21,379 nucleotides of DNA, taken from Sutterella sp. GTDB taxonomy: Bacteria > Pseudomonadota > Gammaproteobacteria > Burkholderiales > Burkholderiaceae_F. This document shows positions 6,916 through 14,244 of this stretch, one piece after another. Position 1 is the first letter of the stretch. Each line of letters starts with the position of its first letter. Position numbers and translations under genes: made by a program. The stretch covers positions 1-21,379 of the forward strand of contig DYCH01000066.1 of assembly GCA_019418235.1 (NCBI GenBank), read 5' to 3'. The notes under the pieces are model-generated. The model was not told where the DNA came from. It saw only the letters and a program-made list of their open reading frames with translations, and ran no database searches.

Positions 6916-9699
6916 ATGTTAAATAAAAACAGTCTGTTAGATACGAATCAAGAAAAAGTAAATGATGAGTCTCATCATGAGCACGATCATGCTCACTGCA
7001 GTTGCGGGCATGATCACGCATCTGATGATGCTCATGAACACCATCACCACGATGAAAATGGCCATGTTCATCATCATGAAGAAGATGAACATTGCTCCTG
7101 CGGGCACGATCATGACCACACCCCGGCTCCCGATGTCTCGACTTTAAATATCGAGCAAAAGCCCGGTGTTGCCACGCTTTACGTGGCGGAGATGTGTTGT
7201 GCGGTTGAAGGTAATCAAGCCGTTAATGCATTGAAAGATTTGCCTGAAGTTGACGAGGTGACATTTAACACCCTCAATCGCACGGTGACCGTAAAGCATC
7301 ACGCTAAAGACCCGAAGGTTTTCGTTGAAGTTCTGGATAAGGCAGGGCTCGTTGCAACCCTGCCCGAGGCAACTGCCGATGACGAAGCTAACGCCCCCAC
7401 GGTTCTTTATATCGCCGAGATGTGTTGCGCCGTGGAAGGCAATCAAGCCGTTGACGCTTTGACAAAGTTGCCGGAAGTCACCAGCGCCACCTTTAATACC
7501 ATCAACCGAACGGTGACGGTACATCATTCGTTGGGTGATGCCGCTCCCCTTTTGCAAACATTGGCCGATGCCGGTCTTGAAGCCCGCATTGTTCAAAACG
7601 ATGTGAAAAAGGTTCGTACGCGATTGGTGGTCGACGGGTTAGACACGGAAGTGGAGGCTGAAGTCATTACCAAAGCGCTTGAAGTGCTAAAGCTTGAAGA
7701 TCTGCAGCTTAATACCCAAACCCACACGGTAAGCGCATTAATGACGCGCGAAGAAAAGCGCTCTGCCTTGGATTTAATTGACTCGGCGGGCTTTAAAGCC
7801 AAAGAGCAAAAAGATGCTCAACCCACGGGACAAAAACTTCCATGGATGCGATTGGGCATTGCAGGCCTTTTTGCCTTGGCAAGCGAATTGGTGGAATTGG
7901 CTTCTGCCCCTGAATACTTAGGTTTAGGTTTTGCCGTTGTCGCCATCTTACTTGCGGGTTTAGGCACATACCGGCGCGGTCTATTAGCGATGCGCCACTT
8001 CAACTTCAACATGAATGCGTTGATGAGTGTGGCGGTCACCGGGGCCTTGATCTTGGGTGAATGGCCTGAAGCCGCCATGGTGATGGTCTTATTTGAAGTC
8101 TCTGAAGCCATTGAAACGCTCTCGATTAATCGAGCTCACAAAGCCATTAAAGACTTACTTAAACTCACGCCTGAAACTGCAACGGTCATTAATGCCCGAG
8201 GCGAAAGTTCTGTCATGGATGTCAACGACATCACGGTGGGAGATACCGTACGAGTGATGCCCGGTGAGCGCATTGCCTTAGACGGTATGGTGATTGACGG
8301 TTTTTCAAGCGTTAATCAATCAAGTATCACGGGCGAATCGTTGCCAGTGGAAAAAATGAAGGGCGATAAGGTCTATGGCGGAACACTTAACCAAACGGCC
8401 GAACTCATGGTTCAAGTCACTAGCGACAGTCAACACGGGCTTGCCGCCAAGATGATTGAAGCTGTCGAGGCCGCTAACCAAAAGAAGGCGCCGACCGAGC
8501 GTTTTGTCGACCTCTTTGCCCGCTACTATACGCCGACGGTTTTCGTGGCTGCCATTTTAACGGCCATCATTCCTCCCCTTTTCATGGGTGGCGATTGGTT
8601 TGAATGGATCTACACGGCCTTAGTCTTATTGGTCATTGCCTGCCCGTGCGCCTTGGTGATTTCTACGCCTGTGACGATTGTCTCGGGGTTGGCCGTGGCG
8701 GCTCGTATGGGTCTCATCGTTAAAGGTGGAGTTTACTTGGAAGAAGCCCGTAAGCTCAAATACATTGCGTTGGACAAGACGGGCACGATCACGGAAGGTC
8801 GCCCCAAGGTGGTCGCGGTTGAAGCCGTCAACGGTAACGATAGTTTCCATGTACTTCAATTGGCCGCAAGCTTAGCCTCTCGCAGTAACCACCCGGTGAG
8901 CACCGCCATTGCTCGTCGCGGTCGTGAAGAAGGCGTGGAGCTTTTAGACGTGTCTGACTTTGCGACCGTCGTGGGCGCCGGCACGCACGGCAAAATCAAG
9001 GGCACTCGTGTAGAAATGGTGAATTTGCGCGCTTATGCCAAAGACCACACGGTTGATCAAGAATTGACGGACGCCATTGCTCGCTACGAAGCCCAGGGTG
9101 CAAGCGTTGTGGTAATTGCCGACTTCTTCGGTCCCATGGGCTTTATTGCGGTCTCCGATACACTTAGAGCTGGCGCCAAGACGCACATTGAAGCCTTAAA
9201 GGCCTTAGGTATTACCCCCGTTCTTTTGACGGGTGACAATCCCAATAGTGCCCAACACATGGCCGATGCCACGGGAATCACGGAAGTACGAGCCCAAATG
9301 CTTCCGCAAGATAAGCTCGCTGCCATCGAAGCTTTACAAGAAAAAGGCCCCATTGGCATGGTAGGAGATGGTATCAATGATGCCCCTGCTCTGGCTCGTG
9401 CCAACATCGGTTTTGCCATGGGGCGACAAGGCAGTGACATTGCCGTGGATGCAGCCGACGTCGCCTTAATGGACGATGATATTAAGAAGCTCTCGCTATT
9501 TGTGAAGCTCTCGCACATGACGCATAACCGTTTGGTGCAAAACATCACGATTGCTTTGGGCATTAAGTTCCTCTTCATGGTGTTAGCGTTCTTAGGTATC
9601 GCCACCATGTGGATGGCCGTATTTGCCGATATCGGGACGTGCTTGATTGTGGTGGCTTGGGGGTTATCCCTCTTACAAGCTGGTAAAAAACTCAAATAG
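6916..9699 (+). CDS. P1B-type Cd/Zn/Pb-exporting ATPase (CadA/ZntA family)
   Basis: This 927-aa pump is longer than E. coli ZntA (about 730 aa). Residues 20-68 are His/Asp/Glu-rich with two CSCGHDH motifs (28-34, 60-66). Two HMA-like domains follow, each with EMCCAVEGNQAV (Cys94-95 and Cys170-171). A third HMA-like segment (about 232-297) has no Cys. The catalytic core has TGES (472-475), the transmembrane CPC (576-578), DKTGT (D620), the HP dipeptide (659-660), the GDGINDAP hinge (817-824), and a late ADIG (904-907) whose Asp fits the Zn/Cd/Pb subgroup. It exports divalent soft metals from the cytoplasm using ATP. An AAGG ribosome site (6904-6907) precedes the ATG. It is driven by the MerR-type promoter at 6834-6864. 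It ends at its own terminator, so it is monocistronic. Confidence 0.95.
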   Translation: MLNKNSLLDTNQEKVNDESHHEHDHAHCSCGHDHASDDAHEHHHHDENGHVHHHEEDEHCSCGHDHDHTPAPDVSTLNIEQKPGVATLYVAEMCCAVEGNQAVNALKDLPEVDEVTFNTLNRTVTVKHHAKDPKVFVEVLDKAGLVATLPEATADDEANAPTVLYIAEMCCAVEGNQAVDALTKLPEVTSATFNTINRTVTVHHSLGDAAPLLQTLADAGLEARIVQNDVKKVRTRLVVDGLDTEVEAEVITKALEVLKLEDLQLNTQTHTVSALMTREEKRSALDLIDSAGFKAKEQKDAQPTGQKLPWMRLGIAGLFALASELVELASAPEYLGLGFAVVAILLAGLGTYRRGLLAMRHFNFNMNALMSVAVTGALILGEWPEAAMVMVLFEVSEAIETLSINRAHKAIKDLLKLTPETATVINARGESSVMDVNDITVGDTVRVMPGERIALDGMVIDGFSSVNQSSITGESLPVEKMKGDKVYGGTLNQTAELMVQVTSDSQHGLAAKMIEAVEAANQKKAPTERFVDLFARYYTPTVFVAAILTAIIPPLFMGGDWFEWIYTALVLLVIACPCALVISTPVTIVSGLAVAARMGLIVKGGVYLEEARKLKYIALDKTGTITEGRPKVVAVEAVNGNDSFHVLQLAASLASRSNHPVSTAIARRGREEGVELLDVSDFATVVGAGTHGKIKGTRVEMVNLRAYAKDHTVDQELTDAIARYEAQGASVVVIADFFGPMGFIAVSDTLRAGAKTHIEALKALGITPVLLTGDNPNSAQHMADATGITEVRAQMLPQDKLAAIEALQEKGPIGMVGDGINDAPALARANIGFAMGRQGSDIAVDAADVALMDDDIKKLSLFVKLSHMTHNRLVQNITIALGIKFLFMVLAFLGIATMWMAVFADIGTCLIVVAWGLSLLQAGKKLK

Positions 9700-9717
9700 T
9701 TAAAACTTTTTTTCCAC

Positions 9718-9743
9718 GGGCCACAAGATTGCGGCCCATTTTT
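9718..9743 (+). terminator. Terminator of the P1B ATPase gene
   Basis: GGGCC (9718-9722) pairs with GGCCC (9733-9737), with an inner CAA/TTG continuation across one A-C mismatch, then ATTTTT. It is 18 nt after the ATPase stop. Confidence 0.7.
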
Positions 9744-9826
9744 GTGACAATTTTGGGATGCAGGTGGTAGAAAATGTTAAAAAATTGCCAAAAACAAAGG
9801 CACTTTTCCCACTTATGCAGAATTTT

Positions 9827-9835
9827 TGTGGATAA
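9827..9835 (-). promoter_or_regulatory. Perfect DnaA-box sequence
   Basis: TGTGGATAA on the + strand is the exact complement of TTATCCACA, the strongest E. coli DnaA box. A related TTATGCAGA (9813-9821, one mismatch to TTATNCACA) lies 5 nt away in the opposite sense. There is no dnaA or dnaN gene here, so this is not an argued origin; a titration or regulatory site, or chance, are possible. Confidence 0.35.
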
Positions 9836-9878
9836 CTTTTGAACTTTTGCCTAGCCTTTGTACAAACAGATTTTGTCA

Positions 9879-9910
9879 ATACCTCTTCGGTGTAGGTATA
9901 CGATTTTTTT
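9879..9910 (+). terminator. Orphan hairpin with T-run (possible small-RNA 3' end)
   Basis: ATACCT (9879-9884) pairs with AGGTAT (9894-9899), enclosing a C-TTCG-G tetraloop-like core with a small bulge. CGA and seven T (9904-9910) follow. It is 136 nt beyond the ATPase terminator, so it needs its own transcript. A weak TTGAAC (9839-9844) with TACAAA (9861-9866) lies just upstream, but would give only a very short RNA. Confidence 0.4.
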
Positions 9911-9998
9911 CCGATGTGAGAGATTATTAACTGAAAAAAAATTGAAACTCGAAACTAAAAAACTGAATTCCAATTTAACGACAAACCCGAATACAGAA

Positions 9999-10020
9999 AC
10001 GGCAACCTTTCGGTTGCCGT
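9999..10020 (-). terminator. Terminator of the symporter gene
   Basis: On the - strand, ACGGCAACC (10020-10012), a GAAA tetraloop and GGTTGCCGT (10007-9999) form a perfect 9-bp stem. A short TTCTG tail follows. It is 22 nt beyond the stop codon. Confidence 0.8.
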
Positions 10021-10042
10021 CTCGACTTGTTATTGGAACAAG

Positions 10043-11302
10043 TTAGTTAGCAGACGGTGGAGGCGTTTGAGCGACTTCATCATCGTCCACCGGTTCCGTG
10101 CCCAATTCACCTTCGAGCTTGGAAACTACCAAGGCGGTCGTGGAGTCACCCACCACGTTAATGGACGTACGGATCATGTCAAGGATACGGTCGACACCGG
10201 CGATCAAGGCCACGGCTTCAAGCGGAATACCCACTTGCGTGAAAACGATCGTCGACATAATCAAACCAGCACCCGGGACACCTGCGGTACCCACAGCAGC
10301 CAACACACCCATCAACACGATCGTGACTTGGTCAGCCATCGTCAAATCGATGCCATAGACTTGTGCGCCGAAGATGGCCGTGATACCCATGTAAATGGCG
10401 GTACCGTTCATGTTAATCGTATTGCCGAGCGGCACTGCGAAGGAAGCGATCGTCTTCGTGGAACCCAAGCGACGGCTGGCTAACAAGTTAGCAGGCATTG
10501 CTGCGGCAGACGAACACGTCGTGAAAGCGATCAACCACGGTTCAAAGATAACCTTGATGTACTTCGTAATCTGAATACGAACATAACCCATAATGATCGG
10601 GATGTAGATCACGACCACGAAGGTCACGGTTGCCAAGAAGCTAGCAAGAATCAACTTACCGAGCGGCAACAAGACAGCTAAACCGTAACGAGACACCGTG
10701 TAGGAGATCAAACCGAACACACCGATCGGAGCAAACTTCATCACAGCGTTGGTCATGCGAATCATGACGTCGCCTAAAATGTCGAAGAACTCGATCAACG
10801 GACGGCCACGTTCACCCAATGCGCTCAAGCAGAAACCGAACATCACTGCAAAGAAGATGATTTGCAAGATGCTGCCCTTAGCAAAGGCTTCCATCGGGTT
10901 AATCGGAACGATGTCGAGCAACACTTTAAGCATGCTCGGAGCCTTCACGTTAGCGGCTTGCAAACCTTCGGTAGAGAGCGTCAAACCGACACCGGGGTCG
11001 ATCGCGCCAGCGAAAATCAAACCGAACATCACAGCGATTGCCGTGGTGACAGCGAAGACCAAAATCGTTTTAATTGCTACACGACCTAACTTGGACACGT
11101 CAGCAATGCCAGCAGCACCGGCAACCAAAGTTGCAAACACCAAGGGAACGACCACCATTCGAATCAATCGAATGAACAAGTCACCCAAGGGCTTAAACCA
11201 CGTCGTTGCCAAATCTGATGAGACAAAAGCGCCAATCACCACACCCAGTACCAAACCGGCGAGCATTTGCATAGGCAGACTCATACTAGATTGTTTTGCC
11301 AT
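10043..11302 (-). CDS. Dicarboxylate/amino-acid:cation symporter (glutamate/aspartate type)
   Basis: This 419-aa protein belongs to the DAACS family (GltP/GltT/DctA) of inner-membrane secondary transporters with eight helices and two re-entrant hairpins. Seen motifs are the first hairpin AFTTCSSAAAMP, the TM7 motif NTINMNGTA, the second hairpin VGTAGVPGAG, and the TM8 substrate motif DRILDMIRTSINVVGDS. The Arg-Thr-x-x-Asn-Val-x-Gly-Asp form of TM8 is that of acidic amino-acid carriers. DctA-type C4-dicarboxylate carriers have SEARALTN at this place. I therefore favour glutamate/aspartate uptake. HP1 carries Thr-Cys where many members have Ser-Ser, which might shift specificity. The acidic/proline tail (EPVDDDEVAQTPPPSAN) is non-conserved. 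A GGAG ribosome site lies just upstream of the ATG. Tandem TTACA repeats lie 120-215 nt upstream. Confidence 0.92.
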   Translation of the reverse strand: MAKQSSMSLPMQMLAGLVLGVVIGAFVSSDLATTWFKPLGDLFIRLIRMVVVPLVFATLVAGAAGIADVSKLGRVAIKTILVFAVTTAIAVMFGLIFAGAIDPGVGLTLSTEGLQAANVKAPSMLKVLLDIVPINPMEAFAKGSILQIIFFAVMFGFCLSALGERGRPLIEFFDILGDVMIRMTNAVMKFAPIGVFGLISYTVSRYGLAVLLPLGKLILASFLATVTFVVVIYIPIIMGYVRIQITKYIKVIFEPWLIAFTTCSSAAAMPANLLASRRLGSTKTIASFAVPLGNTINMNGTAIYMGITAIFGAQVYGIDLTMADQVTIVLMGVLAAVGTAGVPGAGLIMSTIVFTQVGIPLEAVALIAGVDRILDMIRTSINVVGDSTTALVVSKLEGELGTEPVDDDEVAQTPPPSAN

Positions 11303-11423
11303 TGCATTCTCCTTTCATTTATTTTTTCTTCTGCGAGAGGTCGTGTCTGTGACAGTTTTTTATGACTTTGAGAACGATTACACCCGCTTGTATATGAAGC
11401 CTTTAAATACTCCATGACTCAAA

Positions 11424-11515
11424 TGTAACGTTCTATGTAAGAATGTGTAACCTAGGGATAACCCTATAATTTCATTGCAAATGACGCAAAATAGGATTGT
11501 AAAGAGAGTGTAAAG
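11424..11515 (-). promoter_or_regulatory. Helically phased TTACA direct repeats upstream of the symporter gene
   Basis: Read on the - strand, CTTTACA-CTCT-CTTTACA (11515-11498) is an exact 7-mer repeat with an 11-bp period, the layout of PhoB/OmpR-family response-regulator sites. Three more TTACA units lie at 11446-11450, 11436-11440 and 11424-11428 with 10- and 12-bp spacing. They are upstream of the symporter start and downstream of the next gene's stop, so the symporter is the likely target. Confidence 0.45.
11453..11466. repeat. TAGGG-ATAA-CCCTA inverted repeat
   Basis: A perfect 5-bp stem with an ATAA loop lies between the two groups of TTACA repeats in the symporter upstream region. 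No T-run follows, so it is more likely a protein site than a terminator. Confidence 0.35.
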
Positions 11516-11528
11516 GTCTTGATTTGCC

Positions 11529-12437
11529 TTAATATTTCAGGGCTTTTAACCATTGAGCACAAGGGGTTGCGGTGCGAACCAAAAAAAACGGCAACTTTTG
11601 CGTTTGGACAAATGTTTGTGAAATGATGAGGCGCTCAAGAGTGAATAAAGCTTCATTGTCTTGGACATCATTGGCATTTAAAAAGTGACTCAGACGGTTG
11701 TAGCGTCCCATGCGAACAAAGAAGTCCTTGTCTTTAGCAAGTTTTGCTAATAAAAGATAAGACAAAGCCAAACGTGAAACAGGAGATAAATTCGACTGCT
11801 CTTTCTCAATTAATTCATCCTTACCAAACTCCAACTTAAGAAGCTTGGCTTGCTCAATCGCATTCAAATCTAGAAAAATATTGCGATAGATTCTCAAGGG
11901 AGCTTCTATTAACCATGTCTGAAGGTCTTCAGTTGCATCATAGGTCGGGAAATCTTCCCCTCTTAACGAAATGGATGCATGAAATGCAACTTCAGCTCCC
12001 TTTTCATCAAAAGCTTTAACACTTAAGCGACCGCTCACATTGCCTTGTGGGTAATGCAAGGTGATCACTTCATTGGCTTGCGTTGCAAATGAAGCACTGA
12101 TAAACGCTGTGAGTAAAGAAGACTCGGTAGAGCGATGCGTCCCCCAACTTTGAGCCCCTAAAGTCGATCGGCTCATTACAACCACTGGGCGGTCGTTTTC
12201 ATCATAAAACACCATGGTCGTGATTCTGGGAGGTTGAGGGGGCTCTTCTAAAAGATGAGCTTTATAAGGGTTAGGACGAGTAACAGGACGGGGGCTGATT
12301 CGTTCTCGACGAACCGGCGCACTTAAAACTTTTTCATCTTTCGTGCTCCCCTTCTTAAAGAGATTGACTAACAAAAGAATCACTAAAGTGAAGGCAAGGG
12401 CAGAAAGAATTAAAAAATAGTCAAAATTACCGTTCAT
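11529..12437 (-). CDS. Membrane-anchored protein of unknown function
   Basis: The 302-aa product has one N-terminal membrane helix (about 7-27, FLILSALAFTLVILLLVNLF) followed by a basic, proline-rich linker (about 30-75, including RRERISPRPVTRPNP). The rest is soluble. Residues 75-185 look beta-rich with a conserved-looking TMVFYDENDRPVVVMS start and SLRGEDFPTYD. The last 110 residues look helical and contain SPVSRLALSYLLLAKLAKDK. The single helix with positive residues after it suggests a cytoplasmic C-terminal domain anchored to the inner membrane. I do not recognise a family, and no catalytic motif stands out. It has no close neighbour on its strand, and no terminator is visible after it. 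Base composition does not look foreign. Confidence 0.75.
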   Translation of the reverse strand: MNGNFDYFLILSALAFTLVILLLVNLFKKGSTKDEKVLSAPVRRERISPRPVTRPNPYKAHLLEEPPQPPRITTMVFYDENDRPVVVMSRSTLGAQSWGTHRSTESSLLTAFISASFATQANEVITLHYPQGNVSGRLSVKAFDEKGAEVAFHASISLRGEDFPTYDATEDLQTWLIEAPLRIYRNIFLDLNAIEQAKLLKLEFGKDELIEKEQSNLSPVSRLALSYLLLAKLAKDKDFFVRMGRYNRLSHFLNANDVQDNEALFTLERLIISQTFVQTQKLPFFLVRTATPCAQWLKALKY

Positions 12438-12583
12438 GTTACAAACTCTCTCAATTGATTCTATGATTGTACGTTACTTGACATAGCTCAAACATTAAAA
12501 TCGAAAACATTTGGTCTAACGCAAAAAGTCCTCTGTATCGTTCGCATAAAATGAAAATTAATATGGCACATCGGGGGATAAAA

Positions 12584-13429
12584 ATGAAAATGACGTCTTA
12601 TAAACTCTCAAATAATGAAATCATTCCTTCGATCGGTATTGGCACTTGGCAAATCCCCGAAGGCGAAAACCTCGTTGAGTCGTTGGTTAACGCCATTGAT
12701 TTAGGCTATCGCTACATTGATACGGCCGCCATTTATGAAAACGAAGCTTCTGTTGGTGAAGCCATTAAACGCACGAGCGTCAATCGTAAAGACCTTTTCA
12801 TTTTAAGTAAGTGTTGGACATCGAACCGTACGTACGATAGCGTTATGCGTGCATTTGATGCGACGCTCAAGCGCTTGCAACTTGACTACCTTGATGCCTA
12901 TCTGATCCACTGGCCCTTCACTAAGGGCGATCCCTTGGCTTGGCAAAGCGTTAACGTGGGCACGTGGCGTGCGTTCGAACGTCTGCACGAAAGCGGTCTC
13001 GTTAAAAATATTGGAGTTTCGAACTTCCAAATTCACCACTTAGTGAGTTTCTTGGCGCGCGCCAACATTGCCCCTGTCATTAATCAAATCGAGTATCACC
13101 CGGGTTACATGCAAAAAGCCACGGTACAGTTTTGCCAACGCTCGGATATTCAAATTCAAGCTTGGTCGCCATTGGGCCATGGTGAGTTGCTGCACAAAGA
13201 AGAAATTGAAGCTTTGGCAACTAAGTACGGGAAGTCCCCGTCTCAAGTGATTTTGCGCTGGATTGCTCATCACAACATCATTCCGATTACGAAGTCAATG
13301 AATCCGGAGCACCAAAAGGAAAATCTTGAAAGTTTTAACTTTGAGTTAACGCAAGAGGACATTGCTCTCTTAGATAAGTTACCGATGATGGGCTTCTCGG
13401 GGCTCGAACCTGATCACGTAAGCTTCTGA
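12584..13429 (+). CDS. Aldo-keto reductase
   Basis: This is a 281-aa NADPH-dependent (beta/alpha)8 oxidoreductase of the bacterial AKR5-like group (2,5-diketo-D-gluconate reductase / methylglyoxal reductase type). The catalytic tetrad is visible, numbered from the ATG at 12584: D46 and Y51 in YIDTAAIYENE, K76 in ILSKCW, and H109 in LIHWPF. Family patterns GVSNF, NQIEYHPG, AWSPLG and the cofactor-tail motif IPITKSMNPEHQKENL (RS/KS-type phosphate site) are all present. The ATG at 12584 has a GGGGG ribosome site 6 nt away. ATG 12590 is an alternative, and an upstream ATG at 12551 has no ribosome site. It reduces small aldehydes or ketones; the physiological substrate is unknown. It is monocistronic, ending at a strong hairpin. 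Confidence 0.93.
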   Translation: MKMTSYKLSNNEIIPSIGIGTWQIPEGENLVESLVNAIDLGYRYIDTAAIYENEASVGEAIKRTSVNRKDLFILSKCWTSNRTYDSVMRAFDATLKRLQLDYLDAYLIHWPFTKGDPLAWQSVNVGTWRAFERLHESGLVKNIGVSNFQIHHLVSFLARANIAPVINQIEYHPGYMQKATVQFCQRSDIQIQAWSPLGHGELLHKEEIEALATKYGKSPSQVILRWIAHHNIIPITKSMNPEHQKENLESFNFELTQEDIALLDKLPMMGFSGLEPDHVSF

Positions 13430-13452
13430 TTTTATTAAAACTCCTAGTAATT

Positions 13453-13492
13453 AAAATCGCCATTGATCAGAAAATGATTCAATGGCGATTTT
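13453..13492. terminator. Bidirectional terminator between aldo-keto reductase and YczE-type gene
   Basis: A perfect 14-bp stem AAAATCGCCATTGA (13453-13466) / TCAATGGCGATTTT (13479-13492) has a 12-nt loop and flanking A/T runs in both directions. It lies between convergent genes. Confidence 0.85.
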
Positions 13493-13503
13493 GCATGGAG
13501 CGC

Positions 13504-13519
13504 TTTAAGTCGAAAAGAC
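13504..13519 (+). repeat. TTTAAGTCGAAAAGAC, copy 2 of the dispersed motif
   Basis: This is a 16-nt exact match to 1091-1106. In this copy the right arm continues GACGG instead of GACTT, so the stem is only four to five pairs. It lies between the terminator and the stop of the YczE-type gene. Confidence 0.5.
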
Positions 13520-13525
13520 GGATCG

Positions 13526-14170
13526 TTAATTTGCCCAATGGTATTTGTCGAACACCCGATTAAAGAACTTCACAAAAAGTCCCACTGTTAACGCTGAAAT
13601 CAAAGTGCCCTCACCGATACCGTAAAAAGACCCTAATACTACCCAACCCAAAATAGCGGCTAAAACAACCATCGTGACATCGTTGGCAATTTTAAGATTG
13701 GCAAAGCTTTTCTTAAAGCAAACCGAGAATGCAATCACAAGGCCTTCACCGGCTAAAGGAATGCTCTTGGAACGGACTTCTAACGTCACACCTAAACCTA
13801 GAAAGACATTCCCCAACATGGAAAGCGCAAGTTTTGTGGGATAGAGTTGCGGATCGAGGAAGCTCAATATCCACATGCAAACGTCCAAGAAGAAACTAAA
13901 GACGAAGGCCAAAGGAATTTGAAGCCAGTTGATATGGTCAAACCGCCCTCTTAATAGACACTTTTGAATGAGCACAAAACTCGCGTTAAAAAGAAAGGTT
14001 GTCGTACCGAACGTGAGTCCTGCAATCTCTGCCGTTACCAAAGGCAAACTGCTAATGGGCGTGGTGCCGATTTGCACGCAGGTGATGAGACTAATCCCCA
14101 AGGCCATGAAAAGCATCCCAACAAAGAGAAGCTTCACGTTTCCCAATGACTTCAAAAGATTAGAAAGCAT
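13526..14170 (-). CDS. YczE/YitT-type integral membrane protein (paralogue 2)
   Basis: The protein has 214 aa, about five to six membrane helices and almost no soluble domain. Helix 1 is followed by TCVQIGTTPISSLPLV, the diagnostic G-T-x-P-I-S turn of YczE-like proteins. The C-terminal portion has SFYGIGEGTLISALTVGLFVKFFNRVF, matching the end of the protein at 15-650. Paralogue 2 is closer to the family consensus (P-I-S-S-L-P) than paralogue 1 (G-T-V-S-L-L). Only a weak purine stretch precedes the ATG. The gene lies 74 nt downstream of the MetQ-like gene on the same strand, but a strong terminator separates them. Substrate unknown. Some family members are suspected regulators or transporters, but that is not demonstrated for this sequence. 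Confidence 0.82.
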   Translation of the reverse strand: MLSNLLKSLGNVKLLFVGMLFMALGISLITCVQIGTTPISSLPLVTAEIAGLTFGTTTFLFNASFVLIQKCLLRGRFDHINWLQIPLAFVFSFFLDVCMWILSFLDPQLYPTKLALSMLGNVFLGLGVTLEVRSKSIPLAGEGLVIAFSVCFKKSFANLKIANDVTMVVLAAILGWVVLGSFYGIGEGTLISALTVGLFVKFFNRVFDKYHWAN

Positions 14171-14187
14171 AAAAAAGTCTCTAGATT

Positions 14188-14220
14188 AAAAAAACCGGGA
14201 AGTTTTTCAACATCCCGGTT
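14188..14220 (-). terminator. Terminator of the metQ-like gene
   Basis: On the - strand, AACCGGGA (14220-14213) pairs with TCCCGGTT (14200-14193). Together with the end of the arm this gives an uninterrupted seven-base T-run (14194-14188). It lies 24 nt past the stop codon. Confidence 0.9.
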
Positions 14221-14244
14221 CAGTTGTTTGTGTCGCAATCCTAA

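Larger units (their letters stand above)
9744..10042. other. Gene-free AT-rich stretch between two converging genes
   Basis: The whole gap between the ATPase stop and the symporter stop is 343 nt; this is the part past the ATPase terminator. I find no credible coding frame. It holds a perfect DnaA box (9827-9835), a one-mismatch DnaA-like site (9813-9821), an orphan hairpin plus T-run (9879-9910) and the symporter terminator (9999-10020). No tRNA-like fold was recognised. Confidence 0.6.

Noticed and set aside
9084..9695. Long open frame antisense to the P1B ATPase
   Set aside because: It lacks a ribosome site, has biased Ala/Ser/Met composition and lies fully opposite a gene with intact catalytic motifs.
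2792..11376. Exact 15-nt repeat ATGACTTTGAGAACG at 2792-2806 and 11362-11376
   Set aside because: One such 15-mer pair is expected at a rate near 0.2-0.4 in a window of this size, and the flanks do not match. No third copy was seen.
10749..11417. Long open frame antisense to the symporter gene
   Set aside because: It is Lys/Thr/Ala/Pro-rich with no family pattern and opposes a well-supported transporter gene.
11453..11462. TAGGGATAAC, the first ten bases of the I-SceI homing site
   Set aside because: The remaining eight bases do not match; no endonuclease or intron is nearby. It is explained by the short inverted repeat.
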